Below the pieces are notes generated by a model. The model made no database searches. It had not been told where the DNA came from and saw only the letters and a program-made list of their open reading frames with translations. A stretch of DNA of 64,000 nucleotides from Luteirhabdus pelagi (GTDB lineage Bacteria; Bacteroidota; Bacteroidia; Flavobacteriales; Flavobacteriaceae). The stretch lies in NCBI RefSeq assembly GCF_016827595.1, contig NZ_JAECMS010000003.1, positions 186,001 through 250,000 of the forward strand. The letters run 5' to 3'. Positions 15,867-24,237 of this stretch are shown here, piece by piece (the stretch's first letter is position 1; the number at the start of each line of letters is the position of its first letter). A program made the position numbers and the translations under genes.

Positions 15867-17035
15867 TTTAAATTCTGAAGAATAAAATTGAGCTTGGTAC
15901 TGCTGTTATCGTTAAACTCAAAGGCATAGTTTTCATAATATCCTTCTTCAGCCAAGCCTTCCTCTCGCCATTTTTCAATAATTGGGGCATAATCGAGTGA
16001 AACTTTTCCAGTCAGTAAATCATCCAAAGAATCGCCGGCATGATATAAATCGTAGACCTTTTTCAAGCCTGTAAGGTATAAATGATCTTTGGTGAAACCG
16101 CCACCACGATGGGCACGTAGCGAAATGTTATAGGCCTCTTCCCTATTCAATTTATATTGATTGTGAAGCAAGTCGAAGGTATCACAAAAGTTGGAGCCCT
16201 TTCGCAAACTATCGGTTGCCAGAACACGATAGCTCAATTCCTTAAGGCGATACAACGTTAAACATCCGCTCATATATTCACTGAAAACCGCTAATCCTTC
16301 TTGGGTTTCTACATTCTTCGGAAATCCATTGTGGAAAATCTTCAACGGCTGACGAAGACTATTAAATGTAGTGACTAGGTGAACTCCAATTTCATGATTC
16401 GCCAACACTTTCAACTGATTGGCACTAAACGTATGGTTTTTCTTCAACAATAACTTCTGCTTGTTGTTCAGCACCATAGCCGCCGCTGAGATCTTGGTTG
16501 ACAATTGAATCTCGAAGTCAAAATCGTATCGCTTCGTAAATTCCTTGAAGTACTCTTCAGCATCCTGAGCTGAATATACGGGCATCATTTCCTGTTGGTA
16601 CTCATCGTCTGCAAAGTGAAGGATAAAGCGGGCGTTTTCAACATCTTTTTCCGTTGGGGTTCCAAAAGATTTCAAACTGTTGAAATAGAATTTGTTCCCT
16701 TGTCCAACCGCTTCTACACACTGAATCAATCCAGAATAATCATAAATTACATCGCGATAAAAATCGCGGGTTTCTTCATCTTCTATGGCCGCTAAATCTT
16801 GGGAAAACAATTCCTGCTGCAATTTGTGTGCATCGAAATCTATTTTTCGATAGTGAAAACTTGGGTTTACATTGTATTTGGAGGCAAAAAAATTACGTTT
16901 CTCCTGTTCGATGTTGACGGGATTCACGTAATTCAGCAATTCGATCTTCTTCACCAACTTATTGAGGTTCTTATCAATCCTAAACAAATTCGGGTATGCT
17001 GCTATGGTTTTTTCCAATTTATCCATTCGTTCCAT
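15863..17035 (-). CDS. DUF1704 / QEGLA-motif putative metallopeptidase (MATCAP-like)
   Basis: A 390-residue protein named in annotation as a flavohemoglobin-expression-modulating QEGLA-motif protein. The motif QEGLA is at residues 245-249, and an HExxxH motif (HEIGVH) at 214-219. In the related microtubule tyrosine carboxypeptidases, HExxxH plus a downstream Glu binds zinc, so a carboxypeptidase-type activity is a reasonable inference. The Glu of QEGLA would be the third ligand. The start overlaps the end of the hydrolase gene upstream by 17 bp, or by 8 bp if the internal Met4 is used. It is the last gene of a three-gene operon. Confidence 0.82.
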   Translation of the reverse strand: MERMDKLEKTIAAYPNLFRIDKNLNKLVKKIELLNYVNPVNIEQEKRNFFASKYNVNPSFHYRKIDFDAHKLQQELFSQDLAAIEDEETRDFYRDVIYDYSGLIQCVEAVGQGNKFYFNSLKSFGTPTEKDVENARFILHFADDEYQQEMMPVYSAQDAEEYFKEFTKRYDFDFEIQLSTKISAAAMVLNNKQKLLLKKNHTFSANQLKVLANHEIGVHLVTTFNSLRQPLKIFHNGFPKNVETQEGLAVFSEYMSGCLTLYRLKELSYRVLATDSLRKGSNFCDTFDLLHNQYKLNREEAYNISLRAHRGGGFTKDHLYLTGLKKVYDLYHAGDSLDDLLTGKVSLDYAPIIEKWREEGLAEEGYYENYAFEFNDNSSTKLNFILQNLK

Positions 17036-17858
17036 TAAATGTTTTGTCGAAAAGGGCGGCGTGTTCTTTCACTTTTGTCCGCAACTGTTCTTCGATGGCA
17101 TCCACCACTTCGGGAAAGATAACTTGCTTCAGCTCATCGCAATAAATTTTCTTGAATTCGGTTGCCAGTACCAAGGTATTGTTGAAATTCTGTGTGATAA
17201 ACTTCAAAAAGTATCCATTTCCATAAAAGGTATCGTTAATCTTTGAAGTAGCTTCTACTTTTCTGGGTAACTTCAATTGCGAAAGCGAAGCACGCCAGTT
17301 TTCGACCATTTCACCAAAACGATCATTATCGATGTTCATCGTTCCCAAGTTGATGACAGGTACTTCCCTATCCCAGCGACGCCAGTTATAGCTGTGCATA
17401 TCGTACACCACCACATGTCCGAATTTGTTCTCAAGCGTATTGATCAAAGCGCGGACCACTTCATAAAAGCGTGCATGTTTCTTCAAGCTTTTCCGCTTTG
17501 CGATAGGTGAAAGCGGCTTCCTCCACAGTTGCTTTCCCCAGGCTTCATCAAATACCGCATGTTCGGGATCTCGATTTAGGTCGTATTCGAAGCGACTGTC
17601 ACAACCTGCTATAACGATAGGATGCGATTTAACGAATTCCTTCGTACAGGGATCTTCTTCGAACCAACGATCGTATTCAGAATGAAGACAATTCTTCCAA
17701 AGCGATTTTCTGAATTGGTGCCCATCATGCACCGCGCCGCATACGTAAGGAACATATTCTTCAATTTTTATGGTGAAGGAATAGTCGGCAGCAACGGCTT
17801 CAAAGCATTTTTCAGCCTTGATATTCTTGATAATCTGATTGACGGAAAGTTTTTTCAT
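17019..17858 (-). CDS. N-formylglutamate amidohydrolase-like hydrolase
   Basis: A 279-residue protein of the N-formylglutamate amidohydrolase (HutG-like) fold. Likely metal and catalytic residues are in GAVHDGHQF (His44, Asp45, His47), GCDSRFEYDLNR (Asp87 and Arg89 area) and VYDMHSYNWRR (Asp153, His155). No hut histidine-degradation genes are nearby. Its neighbours are an ATP-grasp ligase and a putative metallopeptidase with which it overlaps or nearly abuts, so a role in a dedicated peptide or amide pathway is more likely than histidine catabolism. Confidence 0.82.
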   Translation of the reverse strand: MKKLSVNQIIKNIKAEKCFEAVAADYSFTIKIEEYVPYVCGAVHDGHQFRKSLWKNCLHSEYDRWFEEDPCTKEFVKSHPIVIAGCDSRFEYDLNRDPEHAVFDEAWGKQLWRKPLSPIAKRKSLKKHARFYEVVRALINTLENKFGHVVVYDMHSYNWRRWDREVPVINLGTMNIDNDRFGEMVENWRASLSQLKLPRKVEATSKINDTFYGNGYFLKFITQNFNNTLVLATEFKKIYCDELKQVIFPEVVDAIEEQLRTKVKEHAALFDKTFNGTNG

Positions 17859-17911
17859 CGAGCGCGAAGATACGGTGAAATTACATTTCTAATAAAATAT
17901 GCGTGAAGATC

Positions 17912-18940
17912 TTAAGCGTCACTGACGTGCTTGCGTAACTTTTGACGACGCTCAAAGGCATTTACACGTTCCAAAACCATGTCTTCAACAAAGTCGATTA
18001 CCTTTTCCTGAACCCGAGTTTTATACACTTTATTCATGTAGGTGATTCCGCCTGGCGACATTACATTTACCTCTACCAATTTTCCGCCGATTACATCAAT
18101 TCCAACAAAGTATAGACCATCTTGTACCAGTTTCGGACCGATACGTCGACACAATTCCTTTTCCTGTTTGCTCAAGCTATGCTTTTGAACAGAACCTCCT
18201 GCACTAACATTACTTCGGTGGTCCTCCTCCCCTGGTACGCGTCGCATAGCTCCGATGGGTTGCCCATTCAATAGAAGAATTCTAACATCCCCCTGATCCG
18301 CGCCTTCAATATATTCTTGAAGTATTACGTAGTTCGTCGTACCGTCTTTATTGTCGATATAGAAATCAAGCAAAGAGTTAATACTGCTCATCGCCCGTTT
18401 TTCAATAAGAATAACCCCAGAACCACCGTAGCCATTTAAAGGCTTCAATATCATTTTCTCGGGACCTTCCTTGATTGTTTTTTTAAGATATTCCTTATTT
18501 TTTGTGACATGGGTTCTTGGAATAAGCTCGTTATCCTCATCTTCAAAAACGGCTGTATACAATTTGTTATTCGCTCTACGGATGCCATCCAGATCGTTCA
18601 TGATAAAAACATCGTCCTTCACTGAATCTAAGAAATTCAGCATAATCATATCCAATGGCGGGTTGCTACGAAGAATAATCACATCGAATCCTGCCAATGG
18701 TAACATTTCATCATAAAATTCAGCTTTGCCATGAAAGGATTTCAATGATTTGGAAACCTTCTCCTGTCGTTTTAAGCACTTACTAAAGGCAAAAGCAACG
18801 CTATCGCGGATGGTAAGGTTGGCTGGAGTGGTTACGGCAAGTCCATGACCGCGTTTCGCGAATTCATGAATCATTGCCAAAGTTGAATCGTTTTCAGGAT
18901 CGATTTGATCCCACGGGTACATAATAAAGCAAACGTTCAT
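17912..18940 (-). CDS. glutathione-synthetase-like ATP-grasp ligase
   Basis: A 342-residue protein resembling GshB along its whole length: an N-terminal region with LRSNPPLD (the GshB MRKDPPFD motif), ATP-grasp lobe residues MILKPLNGYGGSGVILI, substrate/ADP segment RVPGEEDHRSNVSAGG, and the metal-binding end GKLVEVNVMSPGG. It joins an amino-acid carboxylate to an amine using ATP. True glutathione synthesis is doubtful: no gamma-glutamylcysteine ligase is seen, and the same chromosome segment carries bshA for bacillithiol. It is first in the cluster with the hydrolase and DUF1704 genes. Confidence 0.85.
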   Translation of the reverse strand: MNVCFIMYPWDQIDPENDSTLAMIHEFAKRGHGLAVTTPANLTIRDSVAFAFSKCLKRQEKVSKSLKSFHGKAEFYDEMLPLAGFDVIILRSNPPLDMIMLNFLDSVKDDVFIMNDLDGIRRANNKLYTAVFEDEDNELIPRTHVTKNKEYLKKTIKEGPEKMILKPLNGYGGSGVILIEKRAMSSINSLLDFYIDNKDGTTNYVILQEYIEGADQGDVRILLLNGQPIGAMRRVPGEEDHRSNVSAGGSVQKHSLSKQEKELCRRIGPKLVQDGLYFVGIDVIGGKLVEVNVMSPGGITYMNKVYKTRVQEKVIDFVEDMVLERVNAFERRQKLRKHVSDA

Positions 18941-19025
18941 AGTGGTCAGTTTTGTATGATGTTAAAATACAAATTCTTAAAAATAAGCCTACCACTATTT
19001 TAAAAAAATACGGTATTCAAAATAA

Positions 19026-19814
19026 TTAGTTGCCAAAAACCCTAAAGTTGTCGAATCCCGCATAGTCATCGGCTCCGTTCTGAGCAATCATTAAACTTAG
19101 GCGAACGTTTGTCACGGAAGGTGGAATTACAATCGTTTCAGTACCTTCGACCGTAAGGTTCCCAGCGCCATTTACCAAGGTAACCACACCTTGACTAACA
19201 TCGTCATGGAAAACTTCGTACGTAACATCGTCGCCATTATCGAATTCGAATATGTCATAATCGAATGAAACTCGTGGATTCGTAAGGCTAGATACATTTA
19301 CATTCACAAAGTCAATTCGATGTGCGAAGCTTCCGCCTCCATTGGGGTTATCCAAATCACGACACCCTAGGTAATTCAAATTGACCAAATCGATATTGGT
19401 ACTTCCGGCACCTATATTACTAACAACATCCCAAATATCCCCTGAAACGTTATAAGGGGTTGGCGTCAATGTATAATTCCAACTTAAATTAGCATCAAAA
19501 TCCTGTACTGCCAAAGTACTGGTTGTCGTAGACAATGTGTAGATGGTTTCCCAGCTTACACCATTCCAAATTTCCAACGTACCCGTCCCCTCAACGAAAA
19601 CCAACATACCAATATCGGAAGAGGTAGCCGGAATATCGTCGCGCTCTACTTGTGACGGAACACGAGGTGGGAGAAAGCCTTTATAGTTTGTGCCATCACT
19701 GGTACTACTAATTTCCATCATGGAAGCATTGGAGGGTGAGGTTGTGCCAATTCCAACCTGTGCATGCGTGAAGGCAAACATCAAAATAAATACAAAAGAT
19801 GTAACGTATTTCAT
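19026..19814 (-). CDS. secreted protein of unknown function
   Basis: A 262-residue protein with a signal peptide (cleavage after FTHA, before Q19). Its mature start QVGIGTTSPSNASMMEISST is a very common opening in secreted Flavobacteriaceae proteins. The rest is beta-rich with no Cys-rich, enzymatic or recognisable binding motif; a short segment (TLEIWNGVSWETI) is shared by many such proteins. No T9SS C-terminal sorting domain is present; it ends FDNFRVFGN. It stands alone between the ATP-grasp gene and the symporter. Confidence 0.7.
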   Translation of the reverse strand: MKYVTSFVFILMFAFTHAQVGIGTTSPSNASMMEISSTSDGTNYKGFLPPRVPSQVERDDIPATSSDIGMLVFVEGTGTLEIWNGVSWETIYTLSTTTSTLAVQDFDANLSWNYTLTPTPYNVSGDIWDVVSNIGAGSTNIDLVNLNYLGCRDLDNPNGGGSFAHRIDFVNVNVSSLTNPRVSFDYDIFEFDNGDDVTYEVFHDDVSQGVVTLVNGAGNLTVEGTETIVIPPSVTNVRLSLMIAQNGADDYAGFDNFRVFGN

Positions 19815-19977
19815 AGCTATGGTATTTAAGTCATAGCTATAAGTGGTTAAATGCGATTTGGGCTATCAAATGTAGCTAAAAATCGAACAGACAGATATTA
19901 ATAAACCATTAAATGCCAACACTTTTGCTTAACATTCATGAAACACGATATCCTGCAATTCATGAATTATATAAAGA

Positions 19978-21291
19978 CTATTCTTCTTTATTTTTCGGAT
20001 AGTTATCGTCCCAGTCCTTAACATGAGGCACGCCCAATTTTCCTTGCGATTTTGCTACCATCATCGATACCGCAGCATCGCCGGTAACGTTTACTGTAGT
20101 TCTACACATATCCAACGGTCGATCGACAGCGAAAATCAATGCCAATCCAGCTTCTGGGATTCCAGCTTGTGCCAGAACGATGACCAACATCACCATTCCT
20201 GCGCCTGGCACAGCGGCAGATCCAATAGATGCCAGCGTAGCAGTTGCAATTATCCCCAATTGTGCGCCTAGGGATAGATCCATTCCAAACGCTTGGGCGA
20301 TAAATACCGCTGCAACGGCTTGGTATAAACTTGTACCGTCCATGTTAATAGTAGCCCCTATCGGCAACACAAAACTGGTCACTTCCCGTTTCACGCCTAA
20401 ATGCTCCTCAACCCGTTCCATTGTTACTGGTAAGGTTGCGGCACTACTACTGGTAGAAAAGGCCAATAATTGTGCAGGACCAATCCCACTTAAGAAACTA
20501 CTTGGTGTATGTCGGGTAAAGGTCCAAACCAATAGAATATAAACGCCAATCATTAATGCCAGTCCCAACACTACACAGAGTGCATACATTCCTAAGGCAG
20601 CAAACAAATCGGCACTGGGTGCTTCCACCACCAAGGCTGCCAATAAAGCGAAAACCCCGTAGGGAGCGGCGAGCATGATGAGATCGATCATTTTTAAAAT
20701 GACCTCATTGAAGCCATCAAAAAAATCTTTTACAGGTTGGGCTGTTTTTTCAGGAATTAAAATCAATCCGATTCCAAAGAAAATGGCGAAGAAGATAACC
20801 TGAAGCATGTTTCGGTTGTCTCCAGAAGCACCTATGATGTTCTCAGGCACCAAATCGACCAGTGCTTGTAACGGACCTGCCTCTTTCTGTCGCTGTGCAT
20901 CCTGCCGTTTCAATTCGGCATCACCGCCATAGGCTTCTACTAATTCATCGCGTGTATCTTCACCAATGGTTGCACCTGGTTTCACCACATTAACAACACC
21001 CAATCCAATAGATACCGCGATTACCGTGGTTATTACATAGGTTAAAATAGTACGAAGGCCCATTTGAGAAAGACTGGAAATATCCTTTAAATCGGATACG
21101 CCTTTAATCAACGATGCCAAGATCAAGGGAACTGCAATCAACTTCAAGGCATTTATAAATATCGTTCCGAACGGTTTAATCCAATCGCCGATAAAGTCAT
21201 CACCCCAACTAAAATTTGTAAGAACGAGGGCAAAAACAACCCCCAATGCCATTCCTAAAAGAATTTGCCAATGCAGTGCCAGTTTTTTCAT
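19978..21291 (-). CDS. dicarboxylate/amino acid:cation symporter (DAACS family)
   Basis: A 437-residue inner-membrane transporter of the GltP/DctA family. Family hallmarks are the serine-rich hairpin FSTSSSAATLPVT at about residue 276, the NMDGT motif in GATINMDGTSLYQA, and AAVPGAGMVML and DRPLDMCRTTVNVTGD near the end, which form the substrate and Na+/H+ sites. It takes up acidic amino acids or C4-dicarboxylates. It starts 55 bp after the chorismate synthase stop on the same strand and could share its transcript. Confidence 0.93.
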   Translation of the reverse strand: MKKLALHWQILLGMALGVVFALVLTNFSWGDDFIGDWIKPFGTIFINALKLIAVPLILASLIKGVSDLKDISSLSQMGLRTILTYVITTVIAVSIGLGVVNVVKPGATIGEDTRDELVEAYGGDAELKRQDAQRQKEAGPLQALVDLVPENIIGASGDNRNMLQVIFFAIFFGIGLILIPEKTAQPVKDFFDGFNEVILKMIDLIMLAAPYGVFALLAALVVEAPSADLFAALGMYALCVVLGLALMIGVYILLVWTFTRHTPSSFLSGIGPAQLLAFSTSSSAATLPVTMERVEEHLGVKREVTSFVLPIGATINMDGTSLYQAVAAVFIAQAFGMDLSLGAQLGIIATATLASIGSAAVPGAGMVMLVIVLAQAGIPEAGLALIFAVDRPLDMCRTTVNVTGDAAVSMMVAKSQGKLGVPHVKDWDDNYPKNKEE

Positions 21292-21346
21292 ATATATGCC
21301 CGAAAAGCCGGGTAGCTATTTATGTTCGCCAAGCGAAACAGGTTAT

Positions 21347-22420
21347 TTATTCTGTTGTCAAGGTAGCTATTTTGTTCATCAGCCAAAAATCGGCTAAGGT
21401 TAGGGCTGCCATTGCTTCTACAATGGGAACCGCTCTTGGTACCACACATGGATCATGCCGACCCTTTCCCTGCATTTCTACCTTCTCTCCTTTTGAATTA
21501 ATAGTTTCTTGCGATTGCATTAAGGTCGCGACAGGTTTGAACGCAACCGTAAAATATATCGGCTGACCGTTGCTGATGCCACCTTGAATACCACCGCTAA
21601 AGTTTGTTTCGGTACTGCCGTCCTCGCGAAAGCGATCGTTATGGTCGCTTCCCTTCATTTTGCTGCCTTCAAAACCGCTGCCGTATTCAAAACCTTTAAC
21701 AGCATTTATCGAAAGCATCGCTTTTCCCAGTTGGGCGTCTAGTTTTTCAAAAACAGGTTCTCCCAATCCGATTGATACATTTTCGATAACACAGGTTATC
21801 TGCCCCCCTACGGTATCACCTTGCTTGCGGATTTCTTTAATATACGCTTCCATATCCTTCGCCATAGCAGCATCGGGACAACGCACGATATTTTGTTCAA
21901 TCTGGTTGAAATCGACCTCGGTATATTTTTTGTTTAGTTGAAGGGTCCCTACGGAAGAAACATAGGCAGTAATCGTAACATCCTTCAGCAACTGTTTGGC
22001 AATCGCTCCTGCCGCAACCCAATTGGCGGTTTCGCGGGCTGAAGACCTGCCTCCACCCTTGTAATCGCGAACGCCATATTTTTTATCATAGGTGAAGTCG
22101 GCATGTGAAGGACGGTATACGTCTTTTATATGTGAATAATCTTTCGACTTCTTATTTGTGTTGTCAATTTGAAAGCCGATCGGTGTTCCGGTAGTAACGC
22201 CTTCCATGATACCAGATAGGAAACGGACGGTGTCTTCTTCCTTTCGTTGGGTAACGATCGCTGATTGTCCAGGCTTTCTGCGTTGCATCTCACGTTCTAT
22301 CGCTTCAAAGTCTAACGCAAGCCCTGCTGGACAGCCTTCAATTATTCCGCCGATGGCAGTTCCGTGCGATTCACCGAAAGTAGTAAGTTTAAAAAGGGTT
22401 CCGAAGCTATTACCTGCCAT
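21347..22420 (-). CDS. aroC: chorismate synthase
   Basis: A 357-residue enzyme catalysing the last shikimate-pathway step, EPSP to chorismate, with reduced FMN. Motifs include [16 protein letters not shown] at the N-terminus, the FMN-binding [28 protein letters not shown] and [18 protein letters not shown] at the C-terminus. The length is standard and the active-site His residues are retained. The neighbouring genes are unrelated to aromatic synthesis. Confidence 0.97.
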   Translation of the reverse strand: MAGNSFGTLFKLTTFGESHGTAIGGIIEGCPAGLALDFEAIEREMQRRKPGQSAIVTQRKEEDTVRFLSGIMEGVTTGTPIGFQIDNTNKKSKDYSHIKDVYRPSHADFTYDKKYGVRDYKGGGRSSARETANWVAAGAIAKQLLKDVTITAYVSSVGTLQLNKKYTEVDFNQIEQNIVRCPDAAMAKDMEAYIKEIRKQGDTVGGQITCVIENVSIGLGEPVFEKLDAQLGKAMLSINAVKGFEYGSGFEGSKMKGSDHNDRFREDGSTETNFSGGIQGGISNGQPIYFTVAFKPVATLMQSQETINSKGEKVEMQGKGRHDPCVVPRAVPIVEAMAALTLADFWLMNKIATLTTE

Positions 22421-22425
22421 AACAA

Positions 22426-22433
22426 CAAATGTA
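22426..22433 (-). promoter_or_regulatory. -7 element of aroC
   Basis: On the minus strand this reads TACATTTG, an exact TAnnTTTG match, ending 5 bp before the aroC ATG. Confidence 0.4.
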
Positions 22434-22536
22434 ATTTTTCAAACTGAATTTGAAAAATAAACTTCTAGCGTGACTTCTTCACAATAAAGAAATATTAGGA
22501 TAACCATTTGAACAATAAACGATAACATTTAGGTAA

Positions 22537-22566
22537 TTGTCGGTCGCCAATAATTACGAAACTTTG
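22537..22566 (+). promoter_or_regulatory. promoter of the lpxH-like gene
   Basis: TTG at 22537-22539, a 19-bp gap, then AAACTTTG at 22559-22566 (one mismatch to TAnnTTTG), ending 8 bp before the ATG. Confidence 0.35.
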
Positions 22567-22574
22567 TATCCCAA

Positions 22575-23405
22575 ATGAAGCGCAAAGTAGAAGTTGTTGT
22601 AATCTCCGATATTCATTTGGGAACCTACGGTTGTCACGCCAAGGAAGTCCTACAGTACCTCAATTCGGTGAAGCCAAAGAAATTGATTCTCAATGGCGAT
22701 ATCATCGATATCTGGCAATTCCGTAAACGCTATTTTCCCAAAGCCCATCTTCAGGTATTAAAAAAGATTATTTCCCTGGCTGCCAAAGGCACCAAGGTGT
22801 ATTATCTCACCGGTAACCATGATGAGAAAATGCGCCGCTTTAGTGAGACCAAAATGGGAAACATTCAGATCTTGGATAAACTCGTGCTTAATCTTGACGG
22901 TAAAAAAGCCTGGTTCTTTCATGGCGATGTGTTCGATGCGAGTGTTCAACATGCGAAGTGGATTGCTAAATTAGGCGGATGGGGATACGATTTGCTGATA
23001 CTTTTTAACCGCTTTCTGAATCATTGTTTAATAAAAATGGGGCGCGAGAAGTATTCGCTTTCAAAGAAAATCAAAAACAGTGTAAAGGGTGCGGTGAAAT
23101 TCATTACAAATTTTGAAAGTACGGCAACGCAATTAGCCATCGAGCAAGGTTTCGATTATGTGGTATGTGGCCATATCCATCAACCGACAATTAAAAAAGT
23201 GACCTCCAAAAAAGGAGATTGTATGTATTTGAACAGTGGCGATTGGATTGAAAATTTAACCGCCTTGGAATACAAAAACGAACGCTGGAGCCTATATATT
23301 CATGGAGGCAAACAAGCACACTTAAATCCAGAAAACGACGAAATAGAAACCATAGAGGAAGTTGAACTTTCAACACTCTTATCGGCCATGACAAAATTTG
23401 CCTAG
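22575..23405 (+). CDS. lpxH: UDP-2,3-diacylglucosamine diphosphatase-like metallophosphoesterase
   Basis: A 276-residue calcineurin-like phosphoesterase. The five metal-binding motifs are in order: SDIHLG (Asp/His), NGDIIDIWQF (Asp), TGNHDE (Asn/His), FHGDVFD and CGHIHQP. The FRKRYFPKAH and GNIQILDK segments resemble LpxH, which cleaves UDP-2,3-diacylglucosamine during lipid A synthesis. I could not exclude a related lipid phosphatase; the symbol is given with moderate confidence. It stands divergent from aroC. Confidence 0.78.
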   Translation: MKRKVEVVVISDIHLGTYGCHAKEVLQYLNSVKPKKLILNGDIIDIWQFRKRYFPKAHLQVLKKIISLAAKGTKVYYLTGNHDEKMRRFSETKMGNIQILDKLVLNLDGKKAWFFHGDVFDASVQHAKWIAKLGGWGYDLLILFNRFLNHCLIKMGREKYSLSKKIKNSVKGAVKFITNFESTATQLAIEQGFDYVVCGHIHQPTIKKVTSKKGDCMYLNSGDWIENLTALEYKNERWSLYIHGGKQAHLNPENDEIETIEEVELSTLLSAMTKFA

Positions 23406-23413
23406 TAATAATG

Positions 23414-23421
23414 TATCTTTG
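23414..23421 (+). promoter_or_regulatory. -7 element of the 23,443 lipoprotein gene
   Basis: TATCTTTG is an exact TAnnTTTG match, 21 bp before the chosen ATG. This supports starting the gene at 23443 rather than at the upstream in-frame ATG at 23398, which would lie before the promoter. Confidence 0.5.
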
Positions 23422-23442
23422 ATACTACCTAAATTTACTAGT

Positions 23443-24237
23443 ATGCGCTTTTCACTTTTATTATTTCTTTCGCTATTCCTTGTGGCTTGCTCTTCCGATG
23501 ATAGTTCAGACGATAGCTCGCAACCCAATGAAACCGATTATTTTCCACTTACAGCAAATTCATATTGGACCTACAACAATACCAATGAACAAGGCGCCAC
23601 ACGAGATTCATTATATGTAGATGGTGTTTCACAACAAAATGGGAATACATATACCGATTTGGGCGCAAGGCTTCCCATTACAGGGTTCACCACCAACATT
23701 TTGGCCAATAATCTAGTTAGGAAAGAAAATGGTAAAGTCTTCATTTTAGGAGAACTTTCTATTCCTATTGAAGGCGTACCTTTTGCCATACCCTTAAACG
23801 ATGTCATAGTTGTGGATTCAGAAGCAAGCGCTGGAACGCAACTAAGTTTTCTAGAAGATGCTATAGAACAAACTATTATGGATGTTCCCCTCTCTATTGA
23901 ATATAGCGCCGAAACGGTTCAGGAAAATGATCTGGAAAGCTATACCGTTTCCGGAAACAGCTACAGCGATGTTGAAGTCGCTACACTAACCGTTACGCTA
24001 GCCGTAACCGCACAAGTGGAGGTCGGTGGCATTTCCATCCCATTTCCAGTGTTGGCAGAACAGGAAGTATTTACGGTAACGCATTACTTTGCAGCTGATA
24101 TTGGCTTGATATATGCAGAATCGGCAACCGATTATCAATTAGAGGACCTATCCGGTTTGGGTATCGAATTTCCCTTTCCTACCGAAGTGTCGACCACTGC
24201 AACCCAGTCATTAGACACCTACGTTATTGGGGAATAA
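23443..24237 (+). CDS. lipoprotein of unknown function
   Basis: A 264-residue protein from ATG 23443. Signal peptide with lipobox LVAC (Cys13) followed by an acidic Ser/Asp stretch (SSDDSSDDSS), a typical flavobacterial surface-lipoprotein start. The body is beta-rich, beginning DYFPLTANSYWTYNNT, a motif common in secreted Bacteroidota lipoproteins of unknown role. It converges with the FAD/Fe-S dehydrogenase gene and their 3' ends overlap by 14 bp. Confidence 0.75.
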   Translation: MRFSLLLFLSLFLVACSSDDSSDDSSQPNETDYFPLTANSYWTYNNTNEQGATRDSLYVDGVSQQNGNTYTDLGARLPITGFTTNILANNLVRKENGKVFILGELSIPIEGVPFAIPLNDVIVVDSEASAGTQLSFLEDAIEQTIMDVPLSIEYSAETVQENDLESYTVSGNSYSDVEVATLTVTLAVTAQVEVGGISIPFPVLAEQEVFTVTHYFAADIGLIYAESATDYQLEDLSGLGIEFPFPTEVSTTATQSLDTYVIGE

